DNA of 64,000 nucleotides, taken from the NCBI RefSeq assembly GCF_032595355.1, contig NZ_JASMWN010000005.1, positions 62,001 to 126,000 of the forward strand. The letters run 5' to 3'. How positions within the stretch are numbered: position 1 is the stretch's first letter; the number at the start of each line of letters is the position of its first letter. The stretch is from Sedimentitalea todarodis (lineage in GTDB: Bacteria; Pseudomonadota; Alphaproteobacteria; Rhodobacterales; Rhodobacteraceae). Of this stretch, positions 9,230-17,214 are shown in pieces. Both the position numbers and the translations under genes were made by a program. The notes beneath the pieces were generated by a model, which saw nothing but the letters and a program-made list of their open reading frames with translations, ran no database searches and was not told the DNA's origin.

Positions 9230-9382
9230 GCTCGGACCCCTCCGGGCCAGTTCGATCTGATTTGATGGACGCGCGCCGCCTCACATTGCTCGGACGGAGG
9301 GGAGCAGCTAGACAACATGAAGGGTCTCGTATGACGCGCGCCCACCCCGGGGCCGGTTTCCCGGCCCCGCACTCGGCACTAA
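9230..9382 (-). promoter_or_regulatory. Capsid-connector intergenic leader with GC hairpin
   Basis: The largest gap between structural genes in the GTA cluster. On the transcribed strand it holds a nine-pair GC-only stem, CGGGGCCGG and CCGGCCCCG (9369-9361 and 9356-9348), closed by a GAAA tetraloop. It begins 14 bases after the capsid stop. No U tract follows, so it is more likely a 3' stabiliser or partial terminator that favours capsid mRNA than a full terminator. Confidence 0.5.
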
Positions 9383-10564
9383 TTAGGAAGTGCCGAATTT
9401 CAGCAACTTGATCGCAGCGAAGTCGGACACATCGCCGCCCACGCGTTTGGTTGCATAAAACAGGACATGTGGTTTGGCACTGAACGGGTCGCGCAGAACG
9501 CGCAGATCGGGACGCTCTGCAATCGTATAGCCCGCATTGAAATCGCCAAACGCTATCGAGTACGAGTTGCTCGCCGCGTCCGGCATGTCCTCGGCGACCA
9601 CCACAGGATACCCCATCAGACGCGCCGGTTCCCCCGCTGCCAGGCCATCCGACCACAGGAAACGGCCGTCGGCATCCTTGAGCTTGCGAACAAGACCGGC
9701 GGTCTTGGAGTTCATCACAAACGTGGCATTGGCACGGTATTGCGCCCCCAGAGCGTAGACCAGATCGACAATCGCATCACCCGGTCCCACATCTCCGTCG
9801 ACGCCGCTTGCGACATAGCCGACGCTGCCCCAGGACCAGTTGTCATTCTCCACCTTGGCGTGCGTCAGAACCCCGCGTGGCTTGTCCACACCATCGCCCG
9901 CAATGAACGCCGCCGCTTCGGCACGCGAAAACTTGTCGGCGATACGCGACGCCAGCCAACCCTCGATATCAAACGCGCTGTCATCCAGCAGGCGCTGACT
10001 TGCCTTGGGCAGCGCGCTCAACTCGTGCAGCGGGATGGTGATCCGGTCAATCTGAGGCGTGTCGGTCTCGGTCTGGGCGTCTGTTTCGGTTGCCCAGCCG
10101 GCCCCGACATCCGAGTGATCGACCAGCACGTCAAAGCTCGTCGCCTCGACATTCACCACCGCAGCAATCGACCGCAGCGACGCTGTGGAATGCAATACTG
10201 ACTGCACCGTATCCGACGTCTGCGGGTCGACCAGAAAGCCGCCATCGCTGTTGACCGCCGTCGACATCGACTTGCCGGCCAATTCCAGGCCGCGCAGACC
10301 GTCATCGTCACCGCTGCGCAGATAGGCATTGAAGGCCTTCTGATGCGGCGCAGATTCTTCGGTTGCGGCGGACAGGCGCGGACGTGCCGCGAGTTGTGAT
10401 TTACGATCCAGCATGGTCAGTCGCTCTTCTGTTTTTTGAAGTTTCATATTCATTTCGTCTTGAAAGCCCTTGAATTCGCTTACGAAGCCGGTCATCGCCT
10501 GCTTCACCTCCCGAACCAGGGGCGCACCTTCTCGGGCTGAATCCAGTCGCTCGGTCTTGCTCAT
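9383..10564 (-). CDS. GTA major capsid protein, HK97 fold (g5)
   Basis: The 393-residue major capsid precursor. The N-terminal roughly 100 residues are helical and charged (a scaffold-like delta domain that the g4 protease would remove, as in HK97). The body shows HK97-fold phrases: GGFLVDPQTSDTV, ITIPLHELSALPKASQRLLD, FIAGDGVDKPRGVLTHA and LMGYPVVVAEDMPD. It follows the protease gene by 36 bases with GATGTTCC-type spacing and precedes a strong RNA hairpin. Position and length match GTA g5. Confidence 0.95.
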   Translation of the reverse strand: MSKTERLDSAREGAPLVREVKQAMTGFVSEFKGFQDEMNMKLQKTEERLTMLDRKSQLAARPRLSAATEESAPHQKAFNAYLRSGDDDGLRGLELAGKSMSTAVNSDGGFLVDPQTSDTVQSVLHSTASLRSIAAVVNVEATSFDVLVDHSDVGAGWATETDAQTETDTPQIDRITIPLHELSALPKASQRLLDDSAFDIEGWLASRIADKFSRAEAAAFIAGDGVDKPRGVLTHAKVENDNWSWGSVGYVASGVDGDVGPGDAIVDLVYALGAQYRANATFVMNSKTAGLVRKLKDADGRFLWSDGLAAGEPARLMGYPVVVAEDMPDAASNSYSIAFGDFNAGYTIAERPDLRVLRDPFSAKPHVLFYATKRVGGDVSDFAAIKLLKFGTS

Positions 10565-10600
10565 CGGAACATCCTGTCTGTGGGTGAGAAAAAGGCGCGA

Positions 10601-11158
10601 TTAACGGCGCGCCAGCTCCAGCCGCGCACTTTCCAGTGTCGCCGCCAATTCGCGCAGAACGGTTTCGGTCGTCAGCATGTCGCCCTTTGCCGCCACCCGC
10701 GCACTGGGCAGCATCGGAAAGGTCACGAGCGACACCTCCCAAAGCTCCAGTTCGGTCAAGAGCCGCTGGCCCTTGTCAGTCTTGCCTGCCTTCGTCGTAC
10801 GATAGCCGATCGACAGGCCGTCGATTGCGCCCGCCTCAATCAGTGCCGCCGCCTCGCGCCCCTTCTGGGTGCTGTCCAGCAGCCGCCCCCTGACCCAAAG
10901 GCCCCGGGCATCCTCGCGCACCTCATCCCAGACGCCGATGGGTTGCGCCGGATCGTGCTGCCACAGCATCTTGACCCGCTGTCCGCACTGTTTCAGCGCA
11001 CGGATCGAGGCCGCATAGGCCCCTTCCTGAACAACGTCACCGCCCTGATCGACCTGCCCGAACAGGCTGGCATAGCCCTCGATCACGGCCCCCTCGGTAA
11101 CGCTTAGCCCGTCACCAAAACGAGCAAACTTGTGCTCCAACCCGGTGTCCATTTCCAT
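10601..11158 (-). CDS. GTA HK97-family prohead protease (g4)
   Basis: A 185-residue prohead protease of peptidase family U35, which trims the capsid precursor. The likely catalytic histidine is in MLWQHDPAQPIG and the serine in DGLSIGYRT, with the strand phrase GYASLFGQVDQGGDVV in front. The frame runs 37 codons farther upstream, but ATG 11158 is chosen because AAGGAGTG stands just before it and the protein then starts MEMDTGLEHKF as in relatives. Confidence 0.92.
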   Translation of the reverse strand: MEMDTGLEHKFARFGDGLSVTEGAVIEGYASLFGQVDQGGDVVQEGAYAASIRALKQCGQRVKMLWQHDPAQPIGVWDEVREDARGLWVRGRLLDSTQKGREAAALIEAGAIDGLSIGYRTTKAGKTDKGQRLLTELELWEVSLVTFPMLPSARVAAKGDMLTTETVLRELAATLESARLELARR

Positions 11159-11193
11159 GACACACTCCTTATTGATCTTGAAATTTCCGCCGT

Positions 11194-11421
11194 TCAGGGC
11201 GTGGCGACCAGAAAAGACTGAACCGCTTGCCCCAGGATCACTGCAACGACCCCATAAACTGCGAGCCACAAACGCCGTTCGAGTCGCTCCATCAGCTCGT
11301 CAAGCCGATCCAGTCGCTGCACCAGATTGTCGTGATGCACCTGGCTCAGCCGCTCATGCGCGGCGAGCCTCAGGCCCGGTGCACACTCAAAGGCGTCGAA
11401 TCTTGGGCGTTTGTCATCCAT
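11194..11421 (-). CDS. GTA small membrane protein g3.5
   Basis: A 75-residue protein between portal and protease genes, the g3.5 position of Rhodobacterales clusters. The first 45 residues are charged and probably helical (DNLVQRLDRLDELMERLERR), and the C-terminus has one hydrophobic span (LAVYGVVAVILGQAVQSFLV) that should cross a membrane. The function is not known. It overlaps the portal gene by eight bases, which supports genuine translation. Confidence 0.8.
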   Translation of the reverse strand: MDDKRPRFDAFECAPGLRLAAHERLSQVHHDNLVQRLDRLDELMERLERRLWLAVYGVVAVILGQAVQSFLVATP

Positions 11422-12601
11422 CCGCGCCGCCTTCGGGCAGGGCCGGCAACCCCAGCAACGCCCGCTTTTCCGCCTCGGTCAGAAACGGGGCCTCTGAAAC
11501 ACGCTTCCATTGAGCATCGCGTTCCGCAGCCAGCGCCGGAACCTGATCCATATCGGGTTTCAGTTCCAACACTTCGCCAGTGAACTGCGACAACCAATCA
11601 CTCAGCGCCGAGGCCACACGAGTGGCCAATGGCAAGACGGTCAGACGATAGAACGCCCGGTTTGCTTCCTGATAGTTGGCATAGGTCGCATCCCCCTGTA
11701 TGCCGATCAGCATCGGAGGCACCCCGAAGGCCAGGGCAATCTCGCGCGCGGCGGCTTCCTTGGTTTTCTGGAATTCCATATCACTGGGTGAAAAGCCCAT
11801 CGGCTTCCAGTCCAGCCCCCCCTCCAGCACCATCGGCCGCCCGGCATTGCGCGCGCCCTGATAGTTGGCCTCGATCTCCTCGGACAAACGCCGATACTGA
11901 TCGTCGGCCATCGCCCCGTGCCCATCGGCGCTGTTGAACACCAGCGCCCCACTCGGCCGTGCCGCATTGTCCAGCAGCGCCTTGGACCAGCGCGACGCAC
12001 TGTTGTGCACGTCCACTGCCATCGCCGCGGCCTGCATCGGCGAAAAGCCATAGTGGTCATCCTGCGGGTGGAACGACTTGATATGACATATCGGCGAGAC
12101 CGCATCCGACGCATCGAACCGATGCTTGCGTCCCCCGACACTGTATTCGTATCCCACGGGCCACCCATCCGCACCCGGCACCACCTTCATCCGATCCGAC
12201 CTCAACACGTGCAACTCCAGCGGAAGCGCGCCCTCGCCTGCAACCGCCTCCACATAGGCATTTCCGGAGAGCAGCAACTGACCAAAGAGCGCTTCCAGCA
12301 ACTCGGCCCGCCCCTGCGCGGCATTGGGTTGCGCCACGAGGCTCAGCACCGGATGCGCGTCATAGCGTTGATGCTGATCCTGCAAGACCAGGGGCAACGC
12401 CGCGGCGGCTTCTGCAATCAGCTTCACCGACCGAAACCCGACTGGATTGCCGGAAAAACCCGTCCGCGTCAGCGAAACGGTGTCACGTGGGCTCCAGGCC
12501 ACGCGACCCGCCGAATGATAGGCGACAACTGGTCCGGTCGCGCTTGCCTTGGTGTTCGGCACCTCCGCCTTCGCGCCACGACGCAAGAAATCAAAAACCA
12601 T
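11414..12601 (-). CDS. GTA portal protein (g3)
   Basis: A 395-residue HK97-type portal protein, the dodecameric gate through which DNA enters the capsid. It begins MVFDFLRRG and shows portal phrases: VGFRSVKLIAEAAAALPLVL, LLLSGNAYVEAVAG, HIKSFHPQDDHYGFSPMQAA and ALAFGVPPMLIGIQGDATY. One hundred and twenty bases without a gene separate it from the terminase. Length is as expected for GTA g3. Confidence 0.94.
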   Translation of the reverse strand: MVFDFLRRGAKAEVPNTKASATGPVVAYHSAGRVAWSPRDTVSLTRTGFSGNPVGFRSVKLIAEAAAALPLVLQDQHQRYDAHPVLSLVAQPNAAQGRAELLEALFGQLLLSGNAYVEAVAGEGALPLELHVLRSDRMKVVPGADGWPVGYEYSVGGRKHRFDASDAVSPICHIKSFHPQDDHYGFSPMQAAAMAVDVHNSASRWSKALLDNAARPSGALVFNSADGHGAMADDQYRRLSEEIEANYQGARNAGRPMVLEGGLDWKPMGFSPSDMEFQKTKEAAAREIALAFGVPPMLIGIQGDATYANYQEANRAFYRLTVLPLATRVASALSDWLSQFTGEVLELKPDMDQVPALAAERDAQWKRVSEAPFLTEAEKRALLGLPALPEGGADG

Positions 12602-12721
12602 TCCCGATGCTCCTATTTGATCTTCACCGCACGTCAGGTCCGCGCCGTCCGGTTGTCGACGACCTTTCTGACCTGTCTTTGGTAAAATTCCTGAAACCCA
12701 CCGTACGGTGGTCCGAACGCC

Positions 12722-14026
12722 CTACAGGGAACGGATTCGCGGGCGCCGATATGCCGCTGCCGGAGCGATCATCAGGTCGTGCAACGCCCAGACCAGCGCA
12801 TCCACGCGGTCAGGCGAGCCCTGCCCTTCATAGCCACGCGGCGTCATCAGGCACATCTGCTCTTCCAGGTCACCCAATCCGCGCACATGCCGAACCCGCC
12901 CCTGCTCATAGAGCGCCGCCACCGGCTCGGCCCGAGCCGCCTTGCCGCGCGATGCGTGAACGGCCCTGTACGGCACCAGCGGGTCCACCTGCCTGAGCAC
13001 CTCTTCAACCAGTTGACCGCCCTGGTTGACTTCCGCCACCAACCTTTCGGCCCCATACTGGTCCATCGCCGCAATCGCCGCACGGGCCCAGCCGCTCGGC
13101 CCGACCCCCTGCACCGTGCAATCTGCCAGAACACAGGCCCGCCAATCCTGCGGCGGCCCATCGGTCTGCGCGCCCACGACCACGATCCCACATTCATCCG
13201 CCCCCGTCCCGGAACTGACGGCCGGATCGAGCGCCACCACGACTCGGTCCAGGACGGGTGCAGTTTCAATGCGCGCGGTCTGCATCATCTCGGTCGTCCA
13301 CAGCGCCCCCTCGGCATCGGCTAGCAACACGCCGTCCAACTCCTGCCGACCAAGCCGCGTGCCGTCGTATCGACTGCGCACTTCTTCGAGAAAACTCGCC
13401 GCCAGATTGGCTCGATTCGCCTCGGTCGGCGCACGGGTCACGACGGTTGACGGCAAGGTCAGCAATTCCTTCAGAACCCCCACGTTGCGCGGCGTCGTCG
13501 TGACACAGACCTGCGGCACCTCTCCAAGACGCAACGCAAATTGCAGCATGTCCCAGGTCTCGCGCGCCTTCTTCCACTTGGCCATTTCATCAACCCAGGC
13601 CGCATCAAACTGTGGCCCACGCAAGCCTTCCGGATCATGTGCCGAAAAGACCTGTGCCTGTGCCCCATTCGGCCAGATCAGCTTGCGCTCGGTTGCCTTC
13701 CATGTCGGGCGACGGTCCGGCGGTGAACAGGACAGAATACCACTATCGCCAAACACCATGACATCGCGCACCTGATCATAGGTCTCACCCACCAGCGCGA
13801 TGCGCTTCTTGATTCCGGGATCGAGGGGGCGTGCCCCCTCGACCTGGCTGCGCACCCATTCGGCACCTGCCCGCGTCTTGCCCGCGCCGCGTCCGCCCAT
13901 GATCACCCAAGACCGCCAATCACCAGCGGGCGCCAACTGATGCTCCAGCGCCCAGAATTCAAAAAGGAAAGGGAGCGCACATAGCGCTCCCTCCCCAAGG
14001 CTGCTCAAAAAGCCTTCACGAACCAC
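12722..14026 (-). CDS. GTA large terminase (DNA packaging ATPase, g2)
   Basis: A 434-residue terminase large subunit that packages host DNA into particles. Walker A is GGRGAGKTRAG, Walker B is FDAAWVDEMAKW, and a C-terminal nuclease domain is indicated by VVALDPAVSSGTGADECG. The longest frame begins at 14137 but would overlap g1 by more than 120 bases. The GTG at 14026 overlaps g1 by only 11 bases and leaves the family N-terminus VREGFLSSLGE. No clear ribosome site precedes it, so coupling to g1 is likely. GTAs use a headful-like, non-sequence-specific terminase. Confidence 0.93.
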   Translation of the reverse strand: MVREGFLSSLGEGALCALPFLFEFWALEHQLAPAGDWRSWVIMGGRGAGKTRAGAEWVRSQVEGARPLDPGIKKRIALVGETYDQVRDVMVFGDSGILSCSPPDRRPTWKATERKLIWPNGAQAQVFSAHDPEGLRGPQFDAAWVDEMAKWKKARETWDMLQFALRLGEVPQVCVTTTPRNVGVLKELLTLPSTVVTRAPTEANRANLAASFLEEVRSRYDGTRLGRQELDGVLLADAEGALWTTEMMQTARIETAPVLDRVVVALDPAVSSGTGADECGIVVVGAQTDGPPQDWRACVLADCTVQGVGPSGWARAAIAAMDQYGAERLVAEVNQGGQLVEEVLRQVDPLVPYRAVHASRGKAARAEPVAALYEQGRVRHVRGLGDLEEQMCLMTPRGYEGQGSPDRVDALVWALHDLMIAPAAAYRRPRIRSL

Positions 14027-14345
14027 AGCAGTTTCTGAGGCGAGACAGACGGCACCCGATCTCAGATCGGGCGGCGTCGAGGTCCAGGGCATATCCCCCC
14101 TGAACGATTCCCGCTTGTTTTCTATATTGTTCGTCAAGGCTCATCTCCACTCTTCGGCAGCTGCTGATAAGCTTCTCCACCTCCAGCAAGTTTCTACTGC
14201 CCGTCACAAGGTTTGCATCCTCCCCGGCCTCAAGTTGCTTTCGCAGGTCTTCTGCCCGCTTCCGCAAACTCTGCACCGATTCCTCAAGCGATCGTAGAAT
14301 GTCGGCCGTCTGAGAAATACGCTCCTCCGGGGTAATCAAAGTCAT
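14016..14345 (-). CDS. GTA small terminase-like protein (g1)
   Basis: A 109-residue protein in the position of GTA g1, the atypical small terminase subunit. The first half is predicted coiled coil (LRSLEESVQSLRKRAEDLRK), followed by a second charged helix. It ends with a Cys-rich tail (RNCCGS). The ribosome site is weak (GAGC before ATG), in keeping with tight control of the cluster. It is the first gene after the promoter-terminator leader. Confidence 0.84.
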   Translation of the reverse strand: MTLITPEERISQTADILRSLEESVQSLRKRAEDLRKQLEAGEDANLVTGSRNLLEVEKLISSCRRVEMSLDEQYRKQAGIVQGGYALDLDAARSEIGCRLSRLRNCCGS

Positions 14346-14393
14346 GTTTGCTCTATTGCCTCATGCGTGAAAATTCTCCGCACGAGAGACATG

Positions 14394-14426
14394 AAAAAAC
14401 GGCCTCCGGGTTTCCCCGCGGCCGTT
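14394..14426 (-). terminator. Intrinsic terminator between GTA promoter and g1
   Basis: On the minus strand, AACGGCC and GGCCGTT (14426-14420 and 14404-14398) form a seven-pair stem around a 15-base GC-rich loop, and TTTTTT follows to 14394. It lies 48 bases before g1 and about 20 bases after the predicted start of transcription from the promoter at 14453-14481. It could end the mltG transcript, act as an attenuator of GTA transcription, or both. Confidence 0.75.
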
Positions 14427-14452
14427 CACCCACGTCTTCTAGCATGACACAA

Positions 14453-14481
14453 CCTATACGTTAGTCCGCGCGATGAGTCAA
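14453..14481 (-). promoter_or_regulatory. Sigma70-like promoter of the GTA cluster
   Basis: Minus-strand -35 TTGACT (14481-14476), a 17-base spacer and -10 TATAGG (14458-14453). Transcription would begin near 14446, giving a leader of about 100 bases to g1 with a terminator inside it. A direct repeat TTAAC-N5-TTAAC lies about 35-55 bases upstream (around 14515-14530) and may be an activator site. Confidence 0.6.
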
Positions 14482-14651
14482 GATCACCCCACCGGGAATC
14501 TCCCGTAACACATTGTTAAAAATAGTTAATAACAGAATACCGAAATGGTAGATCGAAGCCAAAAAAGACCCACGCCCAATATCAATGCAACTGAACGCAG
14601 AAACCAGCAAACATCCGGACGTTGTCCCTACCGTGCAATGCGCGCAGTGTC

Positions 14652-15806
14652 TCAGTTGTTCTGTCGCTGTGCCTCGATCTCGCGCCATTTCGCAACGTTG
14701 CGATTATGCTCGTCTAGCGTCTCCGCAAAGGCGTGACCACCCGTACCATCCGCGACAAAAAAAACATAATCCGTCTCAACCGGCGCGACCGCAGCTTCCA
14801 GGCTCGCCATGCCCGGATTGGCAATCGGAGATGGCGGCAAGCCATCGATGACGTAGGTATTCCATGGAGTGCTGCTGCGAAGTTCGCTCTGGCGCAACCC
14901 ACGGCCCAGCACGCCCTTGCCCTTTGTCACGCCATAGATCACCGTAGGATCGGTTTGCAGTTTCATGCCCCGGTTCAAACGATTGACAAACACGCTCGCA
15001 ACCTGCCCACGCTCTTCCGCGACGCCAGTTTCCTTCTCGATGATTGACGCGAGAACCAGCATTTCCTCGGGGCTCGCCAGCGGCAACCCCTCCTGCCGGC
15101 TTTCCCAAGCTGCGGCGATCCGCAATTCCTGAACCTCCTGCATCTGTGCCAGCAACGCGGTACGGTCCGCACCGGAAACCACCTCATAGCTGTCAGGGGC
15201 CAGCATACCTTCGTCAGGGCGTTCGGTGATTTCACCGCTCAGGACGTCAATTGCGTTCAGCGCTTCCACGACCTGCCAGCTTGTCACCCCTTCGGCGAGC
15301 GCGATGCGATAGCGGGTATCCGCATCGGCGCGCTTGGCGGTGTATCCTTCGGGTGCGTCTTCGCTCGTCGGATCAAACGCCGCGATCTCGACAAACTGGT
15401 CCGTCGCCGGATCAAGCTCGCGTACGCGCGCCTCGGTCCGGGTCACACCCACCCGATAAACAATCTCGGTGCCACAGGTACTGGCCCCACCCCGGGTGAT
15501 CTGGTCGACGATCTGTTCCATCGATGCCCCCGGCTTGACAAGAAAACTGCCCGCCTTCAGCTGATCGGCCTTCTCGGCATAGTCCGCTCCCAGCCGAAAA
15601 ATAGTGCCATTGCTCACCGCGCCTTTTGCCTCAAGGTCACGGCTTACCTTGCCCATGTTCGAGCCACGCTCGACGCGCAGGCAGATCGCATCGCTCAACG
15701 GACCCTCGACGCTGTATTGAGATTTCCCCCACATCACGACACCAACCGCCAGGAACAACCCGACGATCAGAAATGTCAGCATGTTAGAAGCGAGACTGCG
15801 CCACAT
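14652..15806 (-). CDS. mltG: Endolytic murein transglycosylase MltG
   Basis: A 384-residue YceG/MltG-family enzyme that cleaves nascent glycan strands and so terminates peptidoglycan polymerisation. One membrane span near the N-terminus (LTFLIVGLFLAVGVVMWG) anchors it to the inner membrane. The catalytic glutamate lies in LASIIEKETG, and downstream phrases LQTDPTVIYG and NTYVIDGLPPSPIANPG are diagnostic. Its ATG shares one base with the fabF stop, so it is cotranscribed and coupled with fabF. It lies directly upstream of the GTA cluster. Confidence 0.95.
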   Translation of the reverse strand: MWRSLASNMLTFLIVGLFLAVGVVMWGKSQYSVEGPLSDAICLRVERGSNMGKVSRDLEAKGAVSNGTIFRLGADYAEKADQLKAGSFLVKPGASMEQIVDQITRGGASTCGTEIVYRVGVTRTEARVRELDPATDQFVEIAAFDPTSEDAPEGYTAKRADADTRYRIALAEGVTSWQVVEALNAIDVLSGEITERPDEGMLAPDSYEVVSGADRTALLAQMQEVQELRIAAAWESRQEGLPLASPEEMLVLASIIEKETGVAEERGQVASVFVNRLNRGMKLQTDPTVIYGVTKGKGVLGRGLRQSELRSSTPWNTYVIDGLPPSPIANPGMASLEAAVAPVETDYVFFVADGTGGHAFAETLDEHNRNVAKWREIEAQRQNN

Positions 15807-17071
15807 CAGCTGACTTTTCCGAAGACAACGCTCGCATTGGTGCCGCCAAACCCGAATGAGTTGGACAGCGCCACGTTGATTTCACGTTCCCGTTTTGCGT
15901 TCGGGGCAAGGTCGACCACGGTCTCCACCGCAGGATTGTCCAGATTGATCGTCGGCGGTGCGACCTGGTCGCGGATCGCCAGAATCGAAAAGATCGCCTC
16001 GATCGCGCCCGCAGCCCCCAACAGATGCCCGGTCATGGACTTGGTGGACGACATGGTCACGTTTGACGCCGCATCCCCCATCATCCGCTCGACCGCGCTC
16101 AATTCAATGGTATCAGCCATCGTGCTGGTGCCGTGGGCGTTGATGTAATCCACATCCGCAGGCTTCAGCCCTGCACCGTCGAGCGCCGCACGCATCGACC
16201 GTTCGGCGCCGTCACCGGTCTCGGACGGGGCTGTGATGTGATAGGCATCGCCAGACAGGCCATAGCCCAGTACTTCGGCATAGATCTTGGCCCCACGCGC
16301 CTTGGCATGTTCGTATTCTTCCAAGACAACCACGCCGGCGCCCTCGCCCATCACGAACCCATCGCGATCCGCGTCATATGGCCGGCTCGCAGCCTGGGGA
16401 TTGTCGGCAAACTTGGTGCTCAGCGCCTTGCAGGCATTGAAACCGGCAATACCGATCTCGCAGATCGCTGCCTCGGCCCCACCGGCAATCATCACGTCTG
16501 CATCACCATGCTGGATCAGTCGCGACGCGTCGCCAATGGCATGCGCGCCGGTGGAACAGGCGGTCACCACCGAGTGGTTCGGTCCCTTGAATCCAAACCG
16601 GATACCGACCTGACCGGAAATCAGGTTGATCAGCGCCCCGGGAATAAAGAATGGCGACACCCGACGCGGCCCGCGCTCCTTGATCATCACCGCCGTATCG
16701 GCGATCGAACTCAAGCCACCGATGCCCGACCCGATCATCACCCCTGTGCGCAGGCGGTCCGCCTCGTCTTCGGGCGTCCAGCCGGCATCGTGACACGCCA
16801 TGTCAGCCGCGGCGATCCCGAAGAGGATGAAATCGTCAATCTTGCGCTGTTCCTTGGGCTCCAGCCAGTCATTCGCATTGAACGTGCCATCGCTGCCATC
16901 GCCCAGTGGCACCTCACAGGCATACGTGGTCGTAACCCCGCTAGCCACCGCATCGAATTGCTTGATCGGGCCAGCGCCCGATTGTCCGGCCAACAGCCTT
17001 GACCAGCTTTCTTCTACTCCGCTTGCCAGCGGTGTCACCAGTCCCAGCCCCGTTACGACTACTCTGCGCAT
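15806..17071 (-). CDS. fabF: 3-oxoacyl-ACP synthase II (FabF)
   Basis: A 421-residue condensing enzyme that extends acyl-ACP with malonyl-ACP in fatty acid synthesis. The catalytic triad is visible: Cys in VVTACSTGAH, His in NAHGTSTM and His in KSMTGHLLGAAG. The C-terminus NSFGFGGTNAS is typical. mltG follows with a one-base overlap. acpP lies about 1.7 kb upstream on the same strand, with a HisA-like gene and a GNAT gene between. In many alphaproteobacteria acpP and fabF are adjacent, so these two look inserted. Confidence 0.97.
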   Translation of the reverse strand: MRRVVVTGLGLVTPLASGVEESWSRLLAGQSGAGPIKQFDAVASGVTTTYACEVPLGDGSDGTFNANDWLEPKEQRKIDDFILFGIAAADMACHDAGWTPEDEADRLRTGVMIGSGIGGLSSIADTAVMIKERGPRRVSPFFIPGALINLISGQVGIRFGFKGPNHSVVTACSTGAHAIGDASRLIQHGDADVMIAGGAEAAICEIGIAGFNACKALSTKFADNPQAASRPYDADRDGFVMGEGAGVVVLEEYEHAKARGAKIYAEVLGYGLSGDAYHITAPSETGDGAERSMRAALDGAGLKPADVDYINAHGTSTMADTIELSAVERMMGDAASNVTMSSTKSMTGHLLGAAGAIEAIFSILAIRDQVAPPTINLDNPAVETVVDLAPNAKREREINVALSNSFGFGGTNASVVFGKVS

Positions 17072-17214
17072 GACTGCCTCTTGCCCCTATTGCCGTTGCG
17101 CATCGCTCTTACCCTGCACCGGGGCATGGGGGCAAGAGCGCAGCGCACCGTAAGGCGGCACCTTTCCGCGCCCGGTGGACGGGTTTCCGCCGTTTTTGCT
17201 ATTCGTTCAACGCC

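Larger units (their letters stand above)
14346..14651. other. Intergenic region between mltG and the GTA cluster
   Basis: Holds the promoter and terminator given separately and the A/T-rich stretch at 14510-14535, with two TTAA boxes six bases apart (near, but not identical to, the TTAA-N7-TTAA CtrA motif). I see no credible gene; short frames here lack ribosome sites and composition bias. Confidence 0.5.

Noticed and set aside
14510..14535. CtrA site TTAA-N7-TTAA
   Set aside because: Spacing is six, not seven, so it is only noted as a possible activator site.
14461..14688. Minus-strand 75-residue frame between mltG and the GTA cluster
   Set aside because: Overlaps the mltG end and the GTA promoter; composition and lack of ribosome site argue against coding.
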